From assembly GCA_902781505.1 (NCBI GenBank), contig CACZJL010000005.1, forward strand, positions 1-64,000: DNA of 64,000 nt, given 5' to 3'. Both the position numbers and the translations under genes were made by a program. Below the pieces are notes generated by a model, which was given only the letters and a program-made list of their open reading frames with translations, did not search any database and was not told the DNA's origin. This DNA is from an uncultured Lachnospiraceae bacterium (GTDB lineage Bacteria; Bacillota; Clostridia; Lachnospirales; Lachnospiraceae). Positions 24,211 through 33,300 of the stretch are shown here, in pieces; position 1 is the stretch's first letter; every line of letters starts with the position of its first letter.

Positions 24211-25443
24211 TTAATGAACATCGCGGTTGATGTTTAAGTGTCTTGGAAGACCGTCAACCATGATTGGGGAAAGTTCAGCCTGAATCAGTGGATGGATGTA
24301 ATTAATCATATCCTGAGTAACGTAATCATCATCTGTAATCCACTCTAACGGAACCTTCTTTTCGATGTTAGCGATTTTGTGAACATCAGCGATTTCCGTA
24401 ATGCACATGTATGGATCGTCGGAGATACGCTTTAATACAACAACCTTACCTGTATCGCCTTCGAATGCGGCCTTAACAGCAGCACCACCAACGTTGTAAG
24501 CTTCTGTGATATCTACACGAGAAGACATATGTGCAGCACAACGCTGTAAGGTGGAGAATTCGATATCTCTTGTGTGAACGCCGAGTTCAGCAGCAATCTT
24601 ATCGGAAAGGAACTTGGCAGAACCGGATAACTGCTTGTGTCCGAATGCATCGACTACATCAACGTGGTCTGCAAGTTCGAATACATAGCGGCCGTCAGCA
24701 ACCTTGATACCTTCTGAAAGTGCGATTACAAGGGAACGATTCTGACCGGCGAGGTCAGATACCTTGTCAATGAAGTGGTCGATATCAAAAACCTTCTCAG
24801 GAAGGTAGATTAAATCAACGCCTTCGCAGTCCTCGCCACGAGCGAGTGCAGCTGCAGCTGTTAACCAGCCTGCGTTACGACCCATGATTTCTACGATAGA
24901 GATGGTTGGGTAGTCATATACAAGACCGTCGCGGATGATTTCCTTGGTTGTTGAAGCGATAAACTTCGCAGCAGAACCGAAACCTGGTGTGTGGTCTGTG
25001 ATAGCAAGATCGTTATCGATGGTCTTTGGAACACCGATGAAACGGATGTCACTGCCCTTTGTTTCAGCATAGTCAGAAAGCTTCTTGATGGTATCCATGG
25101 AATCGTTACCACCGATGTAGAAGAAGTATTTTACGTCTAAGTTGTTTAACTGACGGAAAATCTTCTCATAAACTTCCTCATCCTCTGTAACCTCAGGGAG
25201 CTTGTAACGGCAGGAACCTAAGAAAGAAGATGGTGTTCTCTTTAAAAGGTCGATGTCCATGTCTGTCTTGATTTTTGTATCAAGATCAACGTAGAGGCCG
25301 TCGATAAGGCCCTTGATTCCGTGAAGCATACCGTAAACCTTCTGAGCTCCACGTTCCTTTGCTGTCTGGTACACACCAGCAAGGCTGGAATTAATAACCG
25401 CAGTAGGTCCGCCGGACTGTCCGACAATAACATTACCAATCAT
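24211..25443 (-). CDS. pfp: 6-phosphofructokinase, pyrophosphate-dependent type
   Basis: A 410-residue phosphofructokinase that makes fructose 1,6-bisphosphate in glycolysis. Seen: VGQSGGPTAVIN at the N-terminus, GGNDS at residues 111-115 and PKTIDND at 139-145 with catalytic Asp143. Asp at the position equivalent to E. coli Gly104 (Asp114) and Lys at the Gly124 equivalent (Lys140) are the known markers of PPi rather than ATP use. Length (410 versus ~320) also fits. The start MIGNV at 25443 has a GGAGGG site; a longer frame adds 15 residues. A perfect cre site lies just after its predicted promoter, so CcpA control is likely. Confidence 0.9.
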   Translation of the reverse strand: MIGNVIVGQSGGPTAVINSSLAGVYQTAKERGAQKVYGMLHGIKGLIDGLYVDLDTKIKTDMDIDLLKRTPSSFLGSCRYKLPEVTEDEEVYEKIFRQLNNLDVKYFFYIGGNDSMDTIKKLSDYAETKGSDIRFIGVPKTIDNDLAITDHTPGFGSAAKFIASTTKEIIRDGLVYDYPTISIVEIMGRNAGWLTAAAALARGEDCEGVDLIYLPEKVFDIDHFIDKVSDLAGQNRSLVIALSEGIKVADGRYVFELADHVDVVDAFGHKQLSGSAKFLSDKIAAELGVHTRDIEFSTLQRCAAHMSSRVDITEAYNVGGAAVKAAFEGDTGKVVVLKRISDDPYMCITEIADVHKIANIEKKVPLEWITDDDYVTQDMINYIHPLIQAELSPIMVDGLPRHLNINRDVH

Positions 25444-25527
25444 TTTTAATATACCCTCCATAAATGTGCGGTACACGGCGCATTTCACCCCGGAGAATTT
25501 TAAAAACCCTTCTTACTCTGGAAAACG

Positions 25528-25541
25528 TGAAAGCGTTTACA
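25528..25541. promoter_or_regulatory. catabolite-responsive element (cre)
   Basis: TGAAAGCGTTTACA fits the CcpA consensus TGWAANCGNTNWCA at every position. It lies about 17-30 bases downstream of the expected start of pfp transcription, a position usually associated with repression. Confidence 0.8.
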
Positions 25542-25565
25542 TGCCCGTGCTTCATACTTAAACCC

Positions 25566-25594
25566 ATCATAACACTAAGAGAAAAATGTGACAA
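25566..25594 (-). promoter_or_regulatory. predicted pfp promoter
   Basis: On the minus strand TTGTCA (25594-25589) and TATGAT (25571-25566) are spaced 17 bases apart. Confidence 0.7.
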
Positions 25595-25614
25595 TAACTT
25601 CTTTTTTCTGTAAT

Positions 25615-25643
25615 TTGATTAACAGAAAGGGCGATGATAAAAT
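25615..25643 (+). promoter_or_regulatory. predicted NUDIX gene promoter
   Basis: TTGATT (25615-25620) and an extended -10, TGATAAAAT ending at 25643, are spaced 17 bases apart, 33 bases before the start codon. Confidence 0.7.
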
Positions 25644-25676
25644 ACTATCAGAATCTGTAAAAAAGGGGCGTAAATT

Positions 25677-26375
25677 ATGTATCTTAACAGCGAGGAAAAT
25701 GCGAATTTTAAAGGAACGGGTGAGCTGAATGCCGACGGGCTGACTTTAGATGCCTTCTGTGAAGCATATGACCCGAAAAAATATGACAATCCATGCAATA
25801 CCGTAGATAACCTGATCTTCAGCTATGCAGAGGATAATGGCAGAAAGAAAATCACAAAGGTACTGCTGATTAAAAGAAAGAACCACCCAAGTATCGGCTG
25901 GTGGGCACTTCCAGGTGGTTTTGTCGATTTCAGAGAGGATATCGATGTTGCAGCAGCAAGAGAATTGCAGGAGGAGACCGGAATTGAAGGTCTTGAATTA
26001 GAGCAGCTGAAAACCTATGGTGATCCGAAGCGAGACCCAAGAACCCGCATTATTACAACGGCATTTGTAGCACTTGTCCCAGAAGGAGCAGTGAAGGAAG
26101 AAGCCGGAGATGATGCGAAAGATGCAGGTTGGTTCTCAATCTCGACAGATTCCCTTGGGAACTTTGAAGAGAATGGCCGCCACTTTGAGGATATTGTTCT
26201 GACGCTTACAAATGACGAGAAGGGTGTTACAACATCAAAAATTCGAGTATCTTACAGAACTGGCGCTGTTCTAAAAGATGAGCGATACGAAGTCCTCGAA
26301 ACAAAGGGACTTGCAGCAGATCATCCTGCTGTTGTCCTTGAAGGATACCGATATGTAAAAGCACTGATGGACTAA
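25677..26375 (+). CDS. NUDIX hydrolase
   Basis: A 232-residue NUDIX protein that hydrolyses a nucleoside diphosphate linked to another group. The NUDIX box is complete: GGFVDFREDIDVAAARELQEETGI spans about residues 79-102, with the REL-EE-G core. The ~65-residue N-terminal part and the C-terminal ~80 residues resemble the longer clostridial NUDIX proteins, some of which act on ADP-ribose or as regulators. No helix-turn-helix is obvious. An AAAAGGGG site precedes the ATG. The flavin reductase-like gene follows after 33 bases and may be cotranscribed. Confidence 0.88.
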   Translation: MYLNSEENANFKGTGELNADGLTLDAFCEAYDPKKYDNPCNTVDNLIFSYAEDNGRKKITKVLLIKRKNHPSIGWWALPGGFVDFREDIDVAAARELQEETGIEGLELEQLKTYGDPKRDPRTRIITTAFVALVPEGAVKEEAGDDAKDAGWFSISTDSLGNFEENGRHFEDIVLTLTNDEKGVTTSKIRVSYRTGAVLKDERYEVLETKGLAADHPAVVLEGYRYVKALMD

Positions 26376-26408
26376 TATACTTTTTTATAGAAGAAAGACG
26401 AGGCACTT

Positions 26409-27002
26409 ATGGGAAAGAGAGAATTTAAACCGGGAAATATGCTGAATCCATTACCGGTGGTGATGGTCACATGTTTAGACGAAGAAGGAAAGCCGAATAT
26501 TATCACGGTTGCATGGGCAGGTACGATTAATACAAATCCGCCAATGGCAAGCATTTCCGTGCGACCATCCAGATATTCCTATGCAGGAATCAGTAAGCGA
26601 AAAGCATTTGTCATTAATCTGGTTTCAGAAGAGCTGACAAAGGCAGCAGATTACTGCGGCGTTAAGTCTGGAAGAGATGTCGATAAATTCAAAGAGTGCA
26701 ATCTGACTCCGTGTAAGGTACCTGGGACAGATATTCCGGGAATTGCTGAGAGCCCCTGCAATATCTACTGCGAGGTTGTGGAAGAGAAGCTTTTAGGGTC
26801 TCATGCCATGTTCATTTCCAATGTCTGTGGCATTCAGGTAGATGATCAGTATTTTGACGAGAAGGACGCCTTCCACCTCAATGATGCAAAACTTGTGACA
26901 TATTCCCATGGTCAGTATAGAAAAATGGGAAACTCAATTGGAAAATTTGGTTTTTCTGTACAGAAATCAAAAAAGAAGAAACTGCGTAAATTTGGTATAT
27001 AA
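26409..27002 (+). CDS. flavin reductase-like (flavoredoxin-type) protein
   Basis: A 197-residue FMN-binding split-barrel protein. Seen: PVVMVTCLDEEGKPNIITVAW near residues 16-36 in part, followed by ISVRPSRYSY and FVINLVSEEL, segments that bind FMN in the flavoredoxin/DIM6 family. The C-terminal region ends in a Lys-rich stretch. Family members carry out flavin-linked electron transfer, often in strict anaerobes. The ATG follows AGAAAGACGAGG. It may share the NUDIX promoter. The physiological partner is not evident. Confidence 0.85.
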   Translation: MGKREFKPGNMLNPLPVVMVTCLDEEGKPNIITVAWAGTINTNPPMASISVRPSRYSYAGISKRKAFVINLVSEELTKAADYCGVKSGRDVDKFKECNLTPCKVPGTDIPGIAESPCNIYCEVVEEKLLGSHAMFISNVCGIQVDDQYFDEKDAFHLNDAKLVTYSHGQYRKMGNSIGKFGFSVQKSKKKKLRKFGI

Positions 27003-27068
27003 TACCTGCTTCTATAAAATTTCAATAAAATTAAATGCAAAAATTAGCCAATTTGTTCAAAAGATAGA

Positions 27069-27097
27069 GTGACAAAATTTTATAACTGTGATACCAT
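27069..27097 (+). promoter_or_regulatory. predicted promoter of the surface-protein leader
   Basis: GTGACA (27069-27074) and an extended -10, TGATACCAT ending at 27097, are spaced 17 bases apart. It lies ~250 bases upstream of the surface-protein start, giving a long 5' leader. Confidence 0.6.
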
Positions 27098-27103
27098 ATA
27101 TTC

Positions 27104-27263
27104 AACAACCGATAGTTACCAGCGAAAATAAGCTTAAATACTTGATTGGTGACTGTTGGTGAAATTGCCGGACTATTCGGCGTGGATGTATATTGGTATT
27201 ACGAGGACGTGAAAAAGAGACTTTAATGAGAGGGGCATGATCATTATGGTTTCTTTTTTTTTT
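27104..27263 (+). ncRNA. structured leader RNA / candidate cis-regulator or small RNA
   Basis: From the predicted start (~27104) the RNA first forms a 14-bp uninterrupted stem (27108-27121 with 27147-27160, three G-U pairs) with a 25-base loop. A short GCCG/CGGC hairpin (27167-27181) and then an intrinsic terminator ending in a T tract follow. I could not match it to c-di-GMP, SAM, TPP, cobalamin, glycine or T-box consensus sequences. It could be an attenuating leader of the surface-protein gene or a free ~160-nt small RNA. Confidence 0.5.
27214..27263 (+). terminator. intrinsic terminator inside the surface-protein leader
   Basis: Arms 27214-27229 and 27241-27256 pair at 15 of 16 positions around an 11-base loop and run into seven further T residues. 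It lies ~87 bases before the start codon, with no good promoter after it. Confidence 0.75.
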
Positions 27264-27349
27264 GTCTGTTTTTTCTAATCGATCCGGCTTTCCTAAAACG
27301 TAATTCCATGTATGCAATCCTTTCTTTAAAAGAAAAGAGGATACAAAGA

Positions 27350-30300
27350 ATGAGAAGGGTAAAGAAAAACATCTTAAAAAGAACCGCTGCGTTTCTTGCA
27401 GCATTTCTTCTGGTGATGACAAGCACTCCTGTGGGAACGCTTGTATCAACCATCAAGACGGTTTCTGCAGCTGAGTCTGTGGATCTGATTGATGCGTCCA
27501 CCATCGAATCCGGTGTGTACACAAGTGCAAACTGCCAGAATTCCGATAAAATCAGTGGCACAACGGCGCCGCTTGACCGTGACGCAACCGTCTATGCGAA
27601 ATTCCGTTTTAATTTCAAAGACAAATTACAGGATGGAGATACATTAACATTTACATATCAGCTTCCATCCAACATTCATGCAAACACTGTAACGAACGGT
27701 GTCGGTAAGGATGATCAGAGCGTTGAGTCCTTTGATTACACCATCGATGCGAATGGCCTCGTTACCATTAAGATGAGACCACAGTGGATTGCTGAGCACA
27801 ACGATAAGACCTATGCCCAGGTTATCTTAGACCTGAAGCTTGATGAAGCAGATGAAGCAGGTAAGGATGAAGTTGTTTATTCCTTCCCCGGCACCGGAAC
27901 ATCTGTCACTATTCCGTTAAAGGAAGGCAAGGTCACAAATAAGAGCAAGGGCGTAAGCCGTGATGACACCACAGGCATCGCCACATGGAATGTAAATTTC
28001 AGTGTCAATTCCAATCTGAAGGACTTCGTCATCACAGATGAATTAGGATCTGACCTTGATTATGTAAAGGGTACATTCCTGTTAGATGGACAGTCGGTTT
28101 CAGCTGATGTCGCTGGCAAGACTGCAACTGTAAACCTTGGAACTGTTCAGTACGGTTCTCATACATTAACCTATCAGACAAAATTAGCAAAAGATGCCGT
28201 GGCAAATGCAGATGGCAGCTTTTCAAATGATACAAACAATGCCTCGTTCAAGTGGCAGGGAAAGACAGAAGAGAAGACAGACCGCGTTGACGGCTGGATT
28301 CCGGATGCCGGATATTTCTATCACTATATCGGAAAGTCCGGAAACATTAATGGAGAAGACATCAGCTGGACCGTTACATTAAATGACGGAAATGTAAAGG
28401 CTGAAGTTGCCGGTAAGACCTATACCGATACATTAGGCGCAAACCAGAAGTACACAGGTTCTGCCCTGATTAAGGATAGTGCAGGTAATGTTGTTAAAAC
28501 CGTTGCTCTTGATGAAACAGCGGGCAGCTTTTCTTACACCTTCCCGGAAGATGCGAAGGCAGATAAGTACACAGTTACCTATACAACAAAGACAACAGCC
28601 AAATCTGCTTCTTATAAAAACAAGGCAAACTTCCTGGGTCAGGAAACCGATGCGTCTGTTAATGGCGGAAGCTATGAGATGACGAGCAAGTCCGTAGATT
28701 CATCAAAGGCTGAGTCAGACGGCGTTGCAACCTGGACGATTCTTGTGGATGCAACACAGGCTCCAAACGGACTGACCTCTCTTAAAATCAAGGACAATGC
28801 AAGTGCAAATTGGCCAGGTGAGTGGAATGACCTGGCACTTCAGAACGATTCCTTCGTGGTTGAAGTTGGCGGCAGGACCCTCACAGCAGGAGTTGATTAT
28901 CGCTTAAACATCACTTCCCAGCATGAATATGAGCTGGAGTTTTTAAATGCATCCTCTGAGCCTATTAAAGAGCTGGTTAAGGTAACATATAAGACCGATA
29001 TTAACAAGTCTGGCTCATTTACTTATAAAAATAATGCGAATGTAACTTACACAACAGATGGTGCTGAATTTACCGAAAATCCTCATGCATCCTTTGCCAT
29101 TACAAAGCATGCATTTGAAAAGAAGATTGTATCTGAACCAAAGTATGATGCAAATCTTGGTGGCTGGGTTGTGGGCTATCAGATGTTCGTTAATACAGAT
29201 AATACCTATACCGCAGATGGTGCCGGTAAGGAAGATTTAGGAACAGCAGAGGCTATGATTATCGACCATCTTCCTGATGGAATGACATACGTAGCAGGTT
29301 CAGGTAAGCTCGGCCCAAACTCCTGGAGCATGAAGGCAATAGAGCCTGAACGGTACAATGCTGAAACCGGAGAACTGACATTTGCTGCAACGGTAAATGG
29401 AAAGACTCCGATTAACGTAGAGTACCAGGCGCTGGTGAGCAAGGATGTGCTTGAACCGGGGAAAACAAAGAACTTTGACAATAAGGCAATCTTCTCCTTT
29501 GGGTCTGACGGCGAAAACAACTGGGGTCCGGTGGTTGCAAGCACTGCCATTACTTCAGATGTGTTAGAAAAGACCGGTGCTTCTGATGGTGGTGATTGCA
29601 TTGAATATACGGTTAACATCAACAAGCAGGGTTATGACCTGGTTCCAAAGTCCGACACTATCGTACTTTCCGATACTCCGGACTCAAGAACCTCCTTCCT
29701 TCCAAAAAGTGTCAAGCTTCTGGATGCAGCAGGTAACGATATTTCTACCGAGGTAAGAGCTTCGGTTACAGACGGGGTGGTAAGCTTCACGCTTCCTGAC
29801 AGCAAGCCGGTTGTATTAAAGTATTCTGTAAAGATGAAGGGTGACGTTGGCACCGTTCTTACAGATGTTTCAAACTCTATTTCCTTAAATGGAAAGAGTG
29901 GCGTAGTTTCAGGAAACAAGGCTAATTACAAAATCAACGCAAGTAAGGCGTCTGGTGGCGGAAGCAAGAATTTCCTCTACATCAACAAGTTTGATAAGGA
30001 CAATTCCGCAAAGGTGCTTGAAGGTGCGAAATTCGCCCTGTACAAGTTTACAGGCGACATTGAAACCTTCGATGCTTCTTCTGTTTCAAATCTTGCGGAC
30101 TTTGATCTGAACAGTAACTACTTCACAAAGGTAGGCGAAGGCATTTCCTCAAAGAGTGGTGGCTTACAGCTTAAAGATAACAATGCGGACTTAGATCCTG
30201 CTTCCCTTTACTACTTTAAGGAAATCGAAGCACCGGAAGGCTATGAACTCGATGCTTCCACCAAGTATCCAATCTGGGTTATGTTAAGTGATCCGGATGC

Positions 30301-33300
30301 TTACAACGTCACAAAGATTGAAGCCGCTCATGCAGCAGCGAAGAAGCTCGTTACAGCCTGGGTGAATGCAGTCAATGATCCGGAGATGGCCGACCTTTCA
30401 AAGACGGTTTCTGAAGACACAGACTTCTATCTTTACAACAGAGTTGCACAGTACCGCTATCTTGTAACAAAGAACTGGGTTGATGCAGATGCAGATAAGA
30501 GACCACAGGTATGCTTCTCAGCCTTCGTATTTGATTCCGAGGCAAATGCATATCGTTATGTGGCTGACGATGAAAAGAATTTAAATGTTGTAACCGGCAA
30601 GACTTACCGTGGTGCCGAGACCGGCTATATCACAAAGAAGACAACGGCCGACGGCGATGTCAATGTAGCAAAGTTCGTCTTTGCTTCAAAGGATATTAAC
30701 GGAAGAGCGTTAAGCTACAAGATCGTGGAGCTTCCTTCTTCTCAGGCCAATGCAGCAGGCGACTACAGCGTGGAACTGTTACAGGCATTTGCCACTAATG
30801 GTGAAAATGCAAGTGTTACGGTTGCCGGTAAGACAATCAACGCTTCTGATTATGTGAAGGATGGTAAGGTAAGCTTTGACGCAAAGGGCAACGTGCTTGT
30901 AAGCGCCGAGGTCATGAATGCCATTTCCACACAGAGCAACGTAAAGGGTTATACAGCTACCTTTACACAGAGTGATTCTCTGGATAATTCTGATCCAAGA
31001 AGCACTTATATAAACACAAACATCACAGATGTAAATACAAAGATTACGGAAGAGTTCCTGGTAAGCATCGACAAGGTTGATGTGAATGGCGCGCGCCTTG
31101 CAGGTGCAGAGCTTGCTGTTAAGAATGCAGACGGTAAGACAGTTGCAAGCTTTACAAGTGATGCAGATAAAAAGCATGAATTGAAGCTTGCTCCCGGAAC
31201 CTATACGTTAACAGAAGTGAAGGCCCCAAGTGCCGCTTATGCAAAGGCAGAGGATATCACCTTCGTTGTAGCTTCTGACGGCAAGGTTAAGGTGAACAAT
31301 GCTGAGGTTGCAACCGTTACCATGACTGATGATTACGCAGCGCATGAGGTTTCTGTTGAGAAGACAGACATTAACGGAAAGCTGATTGCAGGAGCAGCGA
31401 TGGAGATTCGTTCCGGCAGTACGGTTGTTGACAGCTGGACCACTACCACAGCAGCCCATAAGGCGTCTCTTAAGCCCGGTACATACACGGTTGTTGAGAC
31501 ACAGGCGCCGGAAGGTTACGAAAAGGCAGCGAATCAGACTCTTGTTGTTGAAAATGACGGCAGCTTCACGGTTGATGGTAAGGCAGCAGCTAAGGTAACT
31601 GTAGTTGATGAATATAAGGACCGCGAGGTTCGGATTCTTAAGACAGACCTTGCGGGGGCCGGTCTTGCAGGTGCGAAGTTAAAGGTTACAAAGGCAGATG
31701 CAGCAAAAACGCTTGTTGCAGAGTGGACTTCAACAGCAGATGTTAAGACAATTTCTGTTCAGCCGGGCAATTACATCCTGACTGAAGTGGCTGCACCGAG
31801 CGCAGCATACATTGTTGCAGATGACATTGCATTTGCCGTGGGCATTGACGGAAAGGTCACTGTTTCCGGTAAGGCAGTTGAAGCGGTTACAATGATTAAT
31901 ACCTTAAAGGGATACGACGTAGCAATCAGCAAGGTTGACGTCACCGGTGCCGCTCTTTCCGGAGCTTCTTTAGAGGTTCTTGACAAGGCGACAGGAAAGA
32001 CAGTGAAATCTTTCACTTCGGGAACTGCTGAAGAAAAGGTAAATGTAACAGCAGGAACCTACGTGCTTCATGAGGTTTCAGCACCATCCGCAAATTATAA
32101 ACTTGCTTCTGACATCGAATTTGTTGTGACAGAAGAAGGCAAGGTCACGGTTTCCGGCAAGGAAGTTTCAAAGGTTGCAATGACAGATGAGTATGCTGAT
32201 CATCAGGTTGTTTTAAGCAAGCAGGATGTGAACGGGAATCTTCTTGCCGGAGCAGCTTTAAAGGTGACAGAAAGATCGGGAGCAGAAGTAGCTTCCTTCA
32301 CATCTTCTACAGCCAATAAGACGATTACGGTTAAGCCGGGAACTTACGTACTGAGCGAGATTTCAACACCTTCTTCCGCTTATGCAAAGGCTTCTGACAT
32401 CGAATTTACAGTAGCAGTTGACGGTAAGATCACTGTTGCAGGTAAGAGCGTTGCTCTTATTACAATGGTGGATGAATATGTTCCTCACGCAGTCAGCATC
32501 TCAAAGACAGATGTAGCAGGCGCTGCCCTTGCAGGAGCAATGTTAAAGGTTACAAAGGCAGATGCCGCAAGGACGGTTGTTGCTGAGTTTACTTCAACAG
32601 CAGAAGACAAGAAGATCAGCGTTCCTGCTGGCTCTTATATCCTGACTGAGGTTGCGGTACCAAGTGCTGATTATGTACTTGCTGCTGATATTGCGTTTGA
32701 AGTCAGCGAAAACGGCAAGGTAACAGTCGCCGGTAAGGAAGTAACAAAGGTTGTGATGATCGATGAGACAGCTGCTCATGAGATTTCTCTTACGAAGGTG
32801 AAGGAAGATGGAACAGCTCTTTCTGGGGCATCCCTTGAAATTAAGGATGCAGCAGGTAAGACAGTGGAGTCCTTTACTTCATCAGATGTTGCGCATAAAA
32901 TCAGTCTGGTAGCCGGTACATATACACTTCATGAAGTGAAGGCTCCAGCGGGATTTGTTACTGCATCTGATGTGACATTTGTTGTTGAAACAGATGGAAC
33001 AGTTCAGGTTGCAGGAAAGACAGTTACAGCAGTATCCATGACAGATGCTTATGATAATGGAAGCACTTCTGTTAAGGTTACTAAGGTATGGGATGATAAG
33101 GACAATGCAGACAAGCTTCGTCCGGAATCTCTTACGGTTGCACTTGTTGCAGATGGAGTTAAGACAGGAAATACTCTTGTGTTAACAGAAAAAGAGAATT
33201 GGCAGGGCGAATTCAATGGTCTTGCTGAAAAGAAGAATGGCGATGCAATCGTGTACACAGTAGAGGAGGAAAGCTTTGCGAACTCCGATAAGTACACTGC

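Noticed and set aside
24211..25443. ATP-dependent phosphofructokinase (PfkA)
   Set aside because: The donor-site residues are Asp114 and Lys140 (GGNDS, PKTID) rather than the two glycines of ATP enzymes, and the length is ~410 rather than ~320.
27102..27561. Minus-strand frames of 115 and 105 codons across the surface-protein leader
   Set aside because: They run through the terminator stem and the signal-peptide region in antisense and lack a convincing start or family match.
30779..31177. A 132-codon minus-strand frame in the repeat region
   Set aside because: A shadow of the surface-protein repeats, with Cys- and Ile-rich low-complexity sequence.
31055..33057. CRISPR array or DNA-level tandem repeat
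   Set aside because: The units are ~280-291 bp, diverged and in one coding frame; they are protein-domain repeats with no spacer pattern.
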